Shown piece after piece: positions 55,133 to 62,849 of a DNA stretch of 64,000 nt (position 1 is the stretch's first letter; every line of letters starts with the position of its first letter). The notes under the pieces are model-generated. The model made no database searches. It saw nothing but the letters and a program-made list of their open reading frames with translations, and was not told where the DNA came from. The translations under genes and the position numbers were made by a program. Source of the DNA: Parabacteroides timonensis (GTDB lineage: Bacteria > Bacteroidota > Bacteroidia > Bacteroidales > Tannerellaceae); assembly GCF_900128505.1 (NCBI RefSeq), contig NZ_LT669940.1, positions 550,756 to 614,755 of the forward strand, read 5' to 3'.

Positions 55133-56125
55133 TTAGGGTTCGACATGTTTGATTATTACTTTATTTTTTTCTTCGAAAGAGTATTTGATAGGGGTTACTC
55201 TTGACATGATTTGCAGGATTGTTTCCAATGGCTCGTCTGTTATTGTAAATGTATATACATTATCAGCTATCGACGGATCCAATGATATGTCTATATTATA
55301 CCATCGTTCTAAATACTTGCATATGTATTTGAGATTTTGGGCTGTAAAAGTATAGCTGGAGTCGGCCCAAAAAGATTCGAAGACGACATCATCTTTGTTG
55401 ATGCTAAGCTCTTTATTTTCTTTATTAAATGAAGCAATTTCGCCGGGGGACATTTCTTTCTCCTGATTGCCGGCCATAACGCTCACTTTTCCTTCTAAAA
55501 GAGCAATTTTCATTTGTGGTTCTTTTTCATAAGCTTGTATGTTAAAGCTGGTTCCTGTTACTTTCACACGGATGTCGTCGACATTTACCGTAAATGGATA
55601 TTTATTATTTTTTGTGACTTTAAAAAGAGCTTCACCTGTTAATCGGACATTACGGTTATTCAGAAAGGAAGTCTCGTAAGTTAAAGTTGATCCCTTATTA
55701 ATCCAAACAAGACTTCCATCGGGTAACACTATTTGTGATTTTCCGTTCAATGCTGTATATGTCTGTGCGCTGACGGGTGGTTGAGCATGTTTTGTCCCGA
55801 TAAAAAATGAGGTTGATACTGAAATAATCAACAAAACAGAAGCTGCAGCCACTGTTATTTTATATTTGTATAGCGAAATAAATGACTGTTCTTTTTTCTC
55901 TTTCGTTCGACCTATTTTTGTTTCCAGTTGCTTCCAATAATATTGTGTGTCCGGCTGGTATGAACCGGACTCACTTTGAACTTCTTCCCATAAAGACAAG
56001 AATTCAGTATACAGGGAATGATTGTTGTCTTTTTTAAGCCAACTGTTCAATTCTGCTTCTTCCTGTTGATTTGTCTCATTTTTGAAATGAGCAATAATTA
56101 GTTCCCAAGGTATAGTCTTGTCCAT
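55133..56125 (-). CDS. FecR-family anti-sigma factor
   Basis: A 330-residue inner-membrane protein: cytoplasmic N-terminal ~85 residues with the anti-sigma helix region (PWELIIAHFKNETNQQEEAE, LNSWLKKDNNH), one transmembrane helix (ITVAAASVLLIISVSTSFFI) and a periplasmic FecR domain (KSQIVLPDGSLVWINKGSTL, VRLTGEALFKVTKN, IRVKVTGTSFNIQAYE). The C-terminal domain (TFTITDEPLETILQIMS) is the STN-like part that contacts the transporter. Start chosen at 56125 (MDKTIPWEL); the frame extends 13 codons upstream. Confidence 0.92.
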   Translation of the reverse strand: MDKTIPWELIIAHFKNETNQQEEAELNSWLKKDNNHSLYTEFLSLWEEVQSESGSYQPDTQYYWKQLETKIGRTKEKKEQSFISLYKYKITVAAASVLLIISVSTSFFIGTKHAQPPVSAQTYTALNGKSQIVLPDGSLVWINKGSTLTYETSFLNNRNVRLTGEALFKVTKNNKYPFTVNVDDIRVKVTGTSFNIQAYEKEPQMKIALLEGKVSVMAGNQEKEMSPGEIASFNKENKELSINKDDVVFESFWADSSYTFTAQNLKYICKYLERWYNIDISLDPSIADNVYTFTITDEPLETILQIMSRVTPIKYSFEEKNKVIIKHVEP

Positions 56126-56188
56126 AAATGTCTGTCTTTTTAAGTATGACACATGATAGGACAAGAACCCTAATAAATCCTGAAAAAA

Positions 56189-56752
56189 TTACCAAAGATA
56201 TGTATACGTATCTCCCAGATATTCTTTAATTAGTTTTAAAGCTTTGGTTATGTGGGCTTCGACATTCTTGACGGAGGTATTTAACTCTTTGGATATTTCT
56301 TTGTTAGTAAGATGCTCTATTCTGCTCTTTTTGAATATTTCCTGTACTCTGTCCGGTAAAGAACAAATGGCTTCCTGGATAAGAAATTCTAATTCTCTTA
56401 ACTCTACCGTGTGATCGTTGACTGCTTTATCATGAAAAGACCAATCCGCAACATTTATAAAACGTTCATTATCCCTTATATAATTGAGCGATCGGTTTTT
56501 TGCAGACTGAAACAAATAAGATTTCCATGATAACTTTATCTCTAATGTTTCCCTTTTTTCCCACACATTGACAAAAATATCAAGTGCTATCTCTTCTGCA
56601 ATCTGCCTTTCTCCTACATAAATCCTAATAAAACGACAGAGAGGAACAAAGAACAAATCAAATAAATATTTAAAGGCCTGTGTATTTCCGGCTCTTATTA
56701 ATTTGATAAGAACAATATCATCTTTTGTATCTGTGTGAGACAGCCCGTCCAT
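56189..56752 (-). CDS. ECF RNA polymerase sigma factor of the SusCD operon
   Basis: A 187-residue sigma factor with region 2 (AFKYLFDLFFVPLCRFIRIY, AEEIALDIFVNVWEKRETLE, SWKSYLFQSAKNRSLNYIRD) and region 4 (CSLPDRVQEIFKKSRIEHLT, NKEISKELNTSVKNVEAHIT). It should direct RNA polymerase to this operon once released by FecR. It begins only 6 nt after the upstream Gfo/Idh/MocA gene, so sigma and enzyme are likely co-transcribed. Confidence 0.92.
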   Translation of the reverse strand: MDGLSHTDTKDDIVLIKLIRAGNTQAFKYLFDLFFVPLCRFIRIYVGERQIAEEIALDIFVNVWEKRETLEIKLSWKSYLFQSAKNRSLNYIRDNERFINVADWSFHDKAVNDHTVELRELEFLIQEAICSLPDRVQEIFKKSRIEHLTNKEISKELNTSVKNVEAHITKALKLIKEYLGDTYTYLW

Positions 56753-56758
56753 ACTATT

Positions 56759-58105
56759 CTACATGTGAAAAATATTCTTTCCGGCTAAAACTTCCTGGCG
56801 ATCGGCATCAAAAGTCACTTTTTCTCCTGTGCGAAGAGCTGCTGTACACATGATATTAGCGATAGAATGGTTATAGCCTGCTTCTAGGGGAGCATTCGGT
56901 TGTTTACGGTTTTTGACGCATTCCATCCAATTTCGCATATGCAGATTGGTCATAGGATCCGATCCGGTATTGGAACCAGTTGCAATTTGTACAGATGGTA
57001 AATCATAGCCTTCAATCAAGTTCGCATTCATATTCATTTCTGCTGCCGAACGTTGAGTTAAACCTCCTTCGGAGGTCACTTTGTTCGTTTCTAAGTTTAA
57101 TGTTCCACCGTTTGAAAAATAAAGTTCTTTAATTCCTCCGGCACTATTATGCATCCGGGAAGAATAAAGCACCTGGAAAGCATTTGAGCCGTCTTCATTC
57201 CCATAATCAAATACAGCTGTCATCGTGTCATAATTACTGCGTCCGTCTTTCCATTGGTAAATACCTCCGTTAGCGGTCACACTCCGTGGATGATCGTGCC
57301 CTGAAAACCAATGTACTGTATCGATCTGATGCGCCATCCATTGTCCGGGAATTCCAGACGAGTAAGGCCAGAACAAACGGTATTCCAGATATTTACGGGG
57401 ATCCCAACTTTCATAGGGGCGATTCATCAGATATCGTTTCCAATCTGTGTCTTTTTCCATACATCGTGCTACCAACGCCGGGCGTCGCCAACGTCCCGGT
57501 TGGTTCACATTCCATGTCATTTCAACCATTGTTATCTGTCCGAATTGGCCGGAACGTATAAAAGTATTAGCAGCATGATAATTGGGGGCGGAACGACGTT
57601 GTGAACCGATCTGTACAATTCGTCCGGAACCTTTGAGTGCATTACGGGCTTCACGGGCATCAGCCATTGTTTCGGCAAAAGGCTTTTCTACATAAACATC
57701 ACATCCGGCTTTTATTGCTTCAGTGCAATGGAGAGCATGCTGGAAATCAGCTGTGGCTATAATTACTGCATCACAGATATGTGCGTCATACAACTCTTCA
57801 TTATTTCTGAATGTCTTTACTTTTAGACCGTATTTTTCGTAAAAAAACTTCTCGGCCTCAGCTCTGCGTAAACTCCATAAATCGGAAACAGCTACAATCT
57901 CAAAACCTAATTCTTCGGCACAGGCCTGGAAAGATGGGATCAGGGAATAACGTGAACGATCGGAAAAGCCAATAATGCCTACCCGTATCTTATCATTGGC
58001 ACCAACTACACGTCCATAGCTATTTTTACTTAAAGTCAGACCACCCAAAGTAATGGCTGCTGTGCTTATCATACTTTTTTTGATAAAGGTTCTACGTGTT
58101 ATCAT
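56759..58105 (-). CDS. Gfo/Idh/MocA-family oxidoreductase with Tat-like signal
   Basis: A 448-residue NAD(P)-dependent protein. The twin-arginine start is MITRRTFIKKSMISTAAITL, then the nucleotide fold (IRVGIIGFSDRSRYSLIP) and DVYVEKPFAETMADARE with the catalytic lysine; GQWMAHQIDTVHWF carries the active-site His/Asp. It is not a close duplicate of the 48602 protein, lacking its Cys cluster. ATG 58105 is used because the frame above it is short and lacks an export signal. First gene of the operon, upstream of the sigma factor. Confidence 0.85.
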   Translation of the reverse strand: MITRRTFIKKSMISTAAITLGGLTLSKNSYGRVVGANDKIRVGIIGFSDRSRYSLIPSFQACAEELGFEIVAVSDLWSLRRAEAEKFFYEKYGLKVKTFRNNEELYDAHICDAVIIATADFQHALHCTEAIKAGCDVYVEKPFAETMADAREARNALKGSGRIVQIGSQRRSAPNYHAANTFIRSGQFGQITMVEMTWNVNQPGRWRRPALVARCMEKDTDWKRYLMNRPYESWDPRKYLEYRLFWPYSSGIPGQWMAHQIDTVHWFSGHDHPRSVTANGGIYQWKDGRSNYDTMTAVFDYGNEDGSNAFQVLYSSRMHNSAGGIKELYFSNGGTLNLETNKVTSEGGLTQRSAAEMNMNANLIEGYDLPSVQIATGSNTGSDPMTNLHMRNWMECVKNRKQPNAPLEAGYNHSIANIMCTAALRTGEKVTFDADRQEVLAGKNIFHM

Positions 58106-58224
58106 GAATTTCGAATATTTACACAAATGCGATAAAAGTATTAAAAGAAACGAGAAGAGTGGAATGTTTTACATTTTTTATCAATTGCAGATTGAGGATG
58201 GCTTTATCAATATTTTAAGAAAAG

Positions 58225-58271
58225 AGTAAAAAAGAAAAGGTAAGGATGAATTGTCACCGTTACCTTTTCTC
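58225..58271 (-). terminator. Terminator after mrp
   Basis: AGAAAAGGTAA ... TTACCTTTTCT, an 11-bp perfect stem, followed on the minus strand by a T-run. Confidence 0.85.
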
Positions 58272-58276
58272 TATGT

Positions 58277-59386
58277 TTAATGTTTGGATACTTGCACTCG
58301 TTGTGTCGGGGCTTGCTGTTCGTTGCGGATATGAACTTGTTCGACTACGTTCTCTGCCAGGTCGCGGAAAGCGGCTCCGGTGATCGTATCGGGGTTCAAG
58401 GCAACAGGTGTACCGTTGTCGCCTCCCTCACAGATACTTTGTACAATAGGTATTTGTCCTAACAGGGGAACATTCAGTTCTTCTGCCAGACGTTTGGCTC
58501 CTTCTTTACCGAACAGGTAATATTTGTTTTCCGGGAGTTCGGCTGGAGTGAACCAGGCCATATTTTCGACCAGTCCCAGTACCGGGACATTGATTTTTTC
58601 GCCGGTAAACATGCTGATACCTTTGCGGGCATCGGCCAGGGCAACTTCCTGCGGTGTGCTGACAACGATAGCACCGGTGATAGCCAGTGTCTGTACCATT
58701 GTCAGGTGAATATCACTTGTTCCCGGTGGCAGGTCGATCAGGAAATAATCGAGGTCGCCCCAGTTGGCATCGCCGATCAACTGCTTCAAGGCATTGCTTG
58801 CCATAGCACCGCGCCATAGAACGGCGTCTTCTTTATTCACGAAGAAACCGATCGACAGCAGCTTGACTCCGTAGTTTTCTGCCGGCTGGATCAAATCGCG
58901 TCCGTCAACCTCTTCCATATAAGGACGGGCGTCCTCTACATTGAACATTTTGGGTTGCGAAGGACCGAAAATATCGGCATCCAGCAAACCTACTTTATAA
59001 CCGAGACCGGCGAGCGCAACAGCCAGGTTGGCGGCAACCGTACTTTTACCCACACCTCCCTTTCCGGAAGATACGGCAATGATATTTTTTACCTGCGGAA
59101 GCAGTTTGTCCGGTTCGGGACGTGCTGCCTGACGTGCCAGCACTTCGATGTTTCCTTTGATGTCGACCTCTTCACCTACATAGGTAAGGATAGCTGTTTC
59201 GGCAGCCTTTACGACTGATTTGATAAACGGATCGTTAGGTTTCTCGAAAAGGAGTGAGAAACTAACCTTATTGCCGTCGATCCGTATGTTGTCTTCTACC
59301 ATGCCCATTTCGACAAGGTCTTTCCCTGTCCCCGGGTAACGCACTTTGGCTAGTGCGTCCATGATTAGTTTAGGATATATAGCCAT
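58277..59386 (-). CDS. apbC: Mrp/NBP35-family Fe-S cluster carrier ATPase
   Basis: A 369-residue cytoplasmic P-loop ATPase delivering Fe-S clusters to apoproteins. It has an N-terminal MIP18-like domain (LIMDALAKVRYPGTGKDLVE, to about residue 85), a deviant Walker A (AVSSGKGGVGKSTVAANLA) and DLPPGTSDIHLTM. The CxxC usual in the C-terminal part of many Mrp proteins is not seen near VENMAWF (residues where it would be are Met-Ala-Trp), as in several Bacteroidetes members. ATG 59386 (MAIYPKL) is preferred; the longer frame overlaps trmB. Confidence 0.92.
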   Translation of the reverse strand: MAIYPKLIMDALAKVRYPGTGKDLVEMGMVEDNIRIDGNKVSFSLLFEKPNDPFIKSVVKAAETAILTYVGEEVDIKGNIEVLARQAARPEPDKLLPQVKNIIAVSSGKGGVGKSTVAANLAVALAGLGYKVGLLDADIFGPSQPKMFNVEDARPYMEEVDGRDLIQPAENYGVKLLSIGFFVNKEDAVLWRGAMASNALKQLIGDANWGDLDYFLIDLPPGTSDIHLTMVQTLAITGAIVVSTPQEVALADARKGISMFTGEKINVPVLGLVENMAWFTPAELPENKYYLFGKEGAKRLAEELNVPLLGQIPIVQSICEGGDNGTPVALNPDTITGAAFRDLAENVVEQVHIRNEQQAPTQRVQVSKH

Positions 59387-59411
59387 AATATATATTGTAT
59401 AATTGGTTGTC

Positions 59412-60170
59412 TTATTTGCCGGAAGCCAGTGCACTGCGCTTGCTCCGGTTGAAACTGCGGTAAGGATCGAGTTCGATCTCTACATCCGGTTCGATCAGTT
59501 CATCTCTTTCCTCACAAACAAACTTGATGTATTTGATGTTCAGTCCGCGGTCGAGCCATTGCTGTTCGTAATAGGTTTTGATAGACAGGATATCGTCTAC
59601 CAGGTCCGAATGATACAGGTCGTTGTGACTGAACAATACGGGATATTTGTTGGCTTTCACCATTTCGCAGGTGTACGTGTACATGAAATTGCTGTCGGTC
59701 TTGAGGTGGATAATGCCGTCGCCGGACAGTATTTCGCGGTACATCTTCATGAAGCGAGTGGATGTCAGGCGCTTGTTGACCTTTTTCATCTGTGGGTCGG
59801 GGAAGGTTAGCCATATTTCGGCAACCTCACCGGCTGCAAAAAAATGAGAGATCAGTTCAATGCTGGTCCGGAGGAAAGCAACGTTGGTCATTCCCGATTC
59901 ATAAGAGTCTTTGGCTCCGGTCCACATGCGTGCACCTTTGATGTCTACGCCGATAAAGTTCTTATCGGGAAACAACCGTGCCAGTCCCACTGTATATTCA
60001 CCTTTACCGCAACCCAATTCAAGTACGATCGGATTGTCATTCTTGAAAAACTCCTTGTGCCAGTGTCCTTTCAACTCAAATCCTTTCTCTTGCAGAACGG
60101 CAAACGGATACTGGAAAACATGCGGATATTCCGCCATATCGTCAAACTTTGCTAACTTATTTTTTCCCAT
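59412..60170 (-). CDS. trmB: tRNA (guanine-N7-)-methyltransferase
   Basis: A 252-residue SAM-dependent enzyme making m7G46 in tRNA. SAM motif LELGCGKGEYTVGLARLFPD, FIGVDIKGARM, the catalytic/RNA region LTFPDPQMKKVNKRLTS and LKTDSNFMYTYT are typical. The start is unusual: the -7 promoter box (60175-60182) ends 5 bp before the ATG, so the mRNA would be leaderless or nearly so, unless translation begins at Met12 (MAEYPHVF). Upstream of the promoter lies the palindrome at 60206-60228. Confidence 0.94.
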   Translation of the reverse strand: MGKNKLAKFDDMAEYPHVFQYPFAVLQEKGFELKGHWHKEFFKNDNPIVLELGCGKGEYTVGLARLFPDKNFIGVDIKGARMWTGAKDSYESGMTNVAFLRTSIELISHFFAAGEVAEIWLTFPDPQMKKVNKRLTSTRFMKMYREILSGDGIIHLKTDSNFMYTYTCEMVKANKYPVLFSHNDLYHSDLVDDILSIKTYYEQQWLDRGLNIKYIKFVCEERDELIEPDVEIELDPYRSFNRSKRSALASGK

Positions 60171-60174
60171 GGTG

Positions 60175-60182
60175 CAAAGATA
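60175..60182 (-). promoter_or_regulatory. Bacteroidetes -7 box for trmB, abutting the start codon
   Basis: Minus-strand TATCTTTG, perfect TAnnTTTG, only 4 bp from the annotated ATG. Confidence 0.6.
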
Positions 60183-60205
60183 ATACTTTATTTTTCTTTT
60201 AGAGA

Positions 60206-60228
60206 GGGTATCACAATTTGTGATACCC
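60206..60228. promoter_or_regulatory. Perfect 23-nt palindrome (left member of a pair)
   Basis: GGGTATCACAA-T-TTGTGATACCC, symmetrical about one central T, between the divergent trmB and 57-aa genes. Its core TCACAATTTGTGA recurs at 61047-61059. No T-run, so it reads as a protein-binding site or element boundary rather than a terminator. Confidence 0.7.
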
Positions 60229-60287
60229 CAGTGGAAGACTGGTTCTTATATGTTCTGTTACATGTTTGTCTTGAAAAGAAGTATGGC

Positions 60288-60338
60288 GATAACAAAAATA
60301 TTATCAAGAAGAACCCTCGTGATAATATTTTTGTTATC
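60288..60338. repeat. 18-bp perfect inverted repeat overlapping a promoter
   Basis: GATAACAAAAATATTATC (60288-60305) and its exact complement (60321-60338), 15 nt apart. The right arm runs into the -7 box of the next feature, so binding there would block transcription of the 57-aa gene. Confidence 0.85.
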
Positions 60339-60342
60339 TTTG
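60335..60342 (+). promoter_or_regulatory. Bacteroidetes -7 box for the 57-aa gene
   Basis: TATCTTTG, perfect TAnnTTTG, 24 bp before the ATG, sharing its first four bases with the inverted repeat. Confidence 0.6.
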
Positions 60343-60366
60343 TGTTGTCGTTAAGACACACGTTCT

Positions 60367-60540
60367 ATGCATAGTGACGATGGGCTAAAAGCCCGGGTAG
60401 AAGAGGTGGAAAAAGACCTCCTTTTTTATCTTCGCAAGTATCATGAACTTACTTCGAGAAGTAAAAACATGAAAGCGGTGGTTGACAGAGAAATCAGGCG
60501 ACTGGAGCGAGAGTTAAAAGAACTTGGAAAGTATCTTTAA
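60367..60540 (+). CDS. Small charged helical protein (57 aa)
   Basis: ATG to TAA, 57 residues, beginning MHSDDGLKARVEEVEKDLLF and ending LERELKELGKYL. It is rich in Glu, Lys, Arg and Leu with heptad-like spacing, predicting one or two amphipathic helices or a short coiled coil; no signal peptide. It has its own promoter with an inverted-repeat operator upstream and a hairpin downstream (60550-60587) before the DUF5053 gene. No family recognised. Good coding bias and regulatory context support it as real. Confidence 0.65.
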   Translation: MHSDDGLKARVEEVEKDLLFYLRKYHELTSRSKNMKAVVDREIRRLERELKELGKYL

Positions 60541-60549
60541 CCAGAAAGG

Positions 60550-60587
60550 TACTCCTCCTCATGGCCAGAGGAGGGGTTTCCTTTCTT
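60550..60587 (+). terminator. Terminator or attenuator between the 57-aa gene and the DUF5053 gene
   Basis: ACTCCTCCTC / GAGGAGGGGT stem (10 bp, one wobble) with a 7-nt loop and a pyrimidine-rich tail. The next gene starts 26 bp later, so it likely controls read-through. Confidence 0.75.
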
Positions 60588-60612
60588 TTGTATAATTTGT
60601 AAAAATGAAAAG

Positions 60613-61026
60613 ATGGACAAAGAAACTCGTTTTTTTGAATTAAAAGAGCTTTGGAAACAGAGTTCCGAAGCCCATCGTACCGTTATCGATAAGCAGATAT
60701 CGGAATTGCTGGATGGTATGACTGAGGAAGAACTCGAACAGTTGACAACTGGTGTACAAAAAGATTTTGATAATATTCATAGAGAGGCTGTCGACATAAA
60801 GGAGCAACTGGCAATACGTGAAAAGCTAGAGCCTGTATTGCCTTACTTGTCGATTTCCAAACTCTCAAAAGATTATTTCGGGAAATCTTCTTCCTGGTTT
60901 TATCAACGTTTGAACGGAAATAAGATACATGGTAGGATATGCCGTTTTACTGATGATGAATTATCCACTTTGGATATGGCGCTAAGGGATATCAGTAAGC
61001 GGATTTCTTCCTTGCAGCTTATTTAA
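60613..61026 (+). CDS. DUF5053-domain protein
   Basis: A 137-residue cytoplasmic protein. The N-terminal half is helical and acidic (FELKELWKQSSEAHRTVIDK, GMTEEELEQL); the second half carries a conserved segment LSISKLSKDYFGKSSSWFYQ followed by RLNGNKIHG and FTDDELSTLDMALRD. The second segment looks like a DNA-binding helix-turn-helix of the kind where a helix recognises a site (inference). DUF5053 genes are frequent in Bacteroidales accessory regions. It lies between two palindromes with a common core, which it or the 57-aa protein might bind. Confidence 0.8.
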   Translation: MDKETRFFELKELWKQSSEAHRTVIDKQISELLDGMTEEELEQLTTGVQKDFDNIHREAVDIKEQLAIREKLEPVLPYLSISKLSKDYFGKSSSWFYQRLNGNKIHGRICRFTDDELSTLDMALRDISKRISSLQLI

Positions 61027-61039
61027 ATGTTTTCATATT

Positions 61040-61066
61040 TTTGAAGTCACAATTTGTGACTTCAAA
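61040..61066. promoter_or_regulatory. Perfect 27-nt palindrome (right member of a pair)
   Basis: TTTGAAGTCACAA-T-TTGTGACTTCAAA, between the convergent DUF5053 and response-regulator genes. It has the same TCACAATTTGTGA core as 60206-60228. Without a T-run on either strand it is a poor terminator. Confidence 0.65.
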
Positions 61067-61074
61067 GCTTCGAT

Positions 61075-61788
61075 TTACAACTTTCCCATTTTTGCAACAA
61101 ATTCATCAAAGAAGATATCGCGGTAATTGTTGCCGATGGCTATTTCGTATTTGTCGATGTAGATATCGTTATTGTCGAAAGAGGCTATTTGTTGGGTGTT
61201 GACGATGTAAGAACGGTTTACCCGCAGGAATACTTTGGGGAGTAGTTCGTGCATCGCTTTCATGCTGGTTTTGGTGATGATGCGCTGATCGGGAAGTTGA
61301 ATGATTACATAATCTTTTAACCCCTCGATGAATAATATATCCTTAAAATTGACTTTGAAGAAACGGCGTTCGGACTTGACAAACATGAATTCGCTCTCCA
61401 CGTTTTCGATATTTTCCTTTTCTTCCGTCAACAGAAGCGCATGATATGATTTGGCTTTCTCTACTGCTTTTTGGAATCTTTCGGAGACAATCGGTTTCAC
61501 CAGGTAATCGACGGCATCCACTTCGTAACTGTCGATTGCATATTCTGCATAAGCTGTAGTGAATATCACGAGAGTGCTTTTAGGAATGGTACGGGCGAAC
61601 TCCAGTCCGGTCACTTTGGGCATGCGGATATCCAGAAATATCAGGTCGACCGGATGCTCTTCTATAAACCGTGCAGCCGAAGTGGCATTGTTGAAACTAC
61701 CGGCCAGTGTCAGTCCTCCGGTTTCATTTATCAGCATCTCTACCGCTTCACGGGCCAGAGGTTCGTCGTCTACAATGATACAGTTCAT
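61075..61788 (-). CDS. LytTR-family response regulator
   Basis: A 237-residue regulator: receiver domain with the acidic pocket VDDEP, phosphoacceptor Asp53 in DLIFLDIRMP, Thr/Ser in FTTAYAEYA and Lys in DYLVKPI; then a LytTR DNA-binding domain (about 130-235) with VKSERRFFKVNFKDILFIEG and FLRVNRSYIVN. It should be phosphorylated by the LytS-type kinase whose gene overlaps it by 4 nt. Targets unknown. Confidence 0.94.
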   Translation of the reverse strand: MNCIIVDDEPLAREAVEMLINETGGLTLAGSFNNATSAARFIEEHPVDLIFLDIRMPKVTGLEFARTIPKSTLVIFTTAYAEYAIDSYEVDAVDYLVKPIVSERFQKAVEKAKSYHALLLTEEKENIENVESEFMFVKSERRFFKVNFKDILFIEGLKDYVIIQLPDQRIITKTSMKAMHELLPKVFLRVNRSYIVNTQQIASFDNNDIYIDKYEIAIGNNYRDIFFDEFVAKMGKL

Positions 61789-62849
61789 AAGTCCAGGTAT
61801 AAATTAACGGTGTAACTTTGTTTATCTTCTATGATCTTTAGCGAATGGCGGTCGGGATACAGTAAATCCAATCGTCGCCTGATGTTCTTCAGGCCCAGTC
61901 CGCCGATACGGTTGTCTTTTTCTTCCTCTTCGGCAGGTTTCGAGTTTTCACACCGGAAGGTCAACCGGTTATCCTGCACATTAAAAGAAAGATATACAAA
62001 CGAAGCATTCTCCCCGTCCGTATTATGTTTGACTGCATTTTCTACAAAAGGGATGAACAACAGAGGCGGTAACCATACACTGTTGATATCGCCCTCTTTG
62101 GAAATCGTATAATTGAACTTATCCCGGCGTATCTTCTCCAGATTCAGGAAATCACTCATAAAACGGATGTCAGAACTGAGTTGTATCCTGTCTTGGGCAC
62201 TGTCGTTGAACTGGTAACGCAACAGGTCTTCCAATTTGAACAATACATCTGCTGCTTCGTCACGTCCTTTCCTGATCAGTACATATACATTGTTCAACAT
62301 ATTAAACAGGAAGTGAGGATTGATCTGACTTTTCAGGAATTTCAACTCCGATTGCAGGGTGGCAGCTTCCAGTTCGCTGACACGTTGATTGTTGCTGATC
62401 CAATGTTTAAAGAGCATCATGGCAGAAGAACCGGCAACCAACAAGCCTGTGGATATTGTTGAAGACAGGATATTTAACCAGATTACCGACTGGCTGGAAG
62501 GCAGGTCCTCGAACCTTGTATCATCGAAAAGAGTTTGGAGAGACCCTAATGTCACAATCGATACAAGAATCAATGCAAATACCGTGATCAGGTAAAGAAG
62601 CAGACGCCCTTTGAGCAGAAACCGCGGTACCAATACATAAGCATTTACATAAATGAGTATGTCGATGAGCAGGAAATAACCGATCCATGAACGGATACGT
62701 GCCGGAGTAATGATCAGTTCGTCCGGCGTATCCCAGAATACATTGATCGTGATAAAAAAAACGACCAGTTGCAACAGGAGATGCCTGTAAATCCTTTTCC
62801 GCGGACTTAACAGGAAATCAGATACTATATAATCTATATTATTTGCCAT
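61785..62849 (-). CDS. LytS-type sensor histidine kinase
   Basis: A 354-residue inner-membrane kinase with four hydrophobic segments in the first ~150 residues, then the His_kinase domain (PF06580 type) with phosphoacceptor His179 in INPHFLFNMLNNVYVL, N-box PFVENAVKHNT and G-box GGLGLKNIRRRL. All catalytic elements are intact. It overlaps the response regulator by 4 nt and the pseudokinase gene by 11 nt, so all three come from one operon. Confidence 0.93.
   Translation of the reverse strand: MANNIDYIVSDFLLSPRKRIYRHLLLQLVVFFITINVFWDTPDELIITPARIRSWIGYFLLIDILIYVNAYVLVPRFLLKGRLLLYLITVFALILVSIVTLGSLQTLFDDTRFEDLPSSQSVIWLNILSSTISTGLLVAGSSAMMLFKHWISNNQRVSELEAATLQSELKFLKSQINPHFLFNMLNNVYVLIRKGRDEAADVLFKLEDLLRYQFNDSAQDRIQLSSDIRFMSDFLNLEKIRRDKFNYTISKEGDINSVWLPPLLFIPFVENAVKHNTDGENASFVYLSFNVQDNRLTFRCENSKPAEEEEKDNRIGGLGLKNIRRRLDLLYPDRHSLKIIEDKQSYTVNLYLDL

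Noticed and set aside
61040..61066. Rho-independent terminator between DUF5053 and the response regulator
   Set aside because: The hairpin is perfect but has no T-run on either strand and a one-base loop in the DNA palindrome; a binding site is more plausible.
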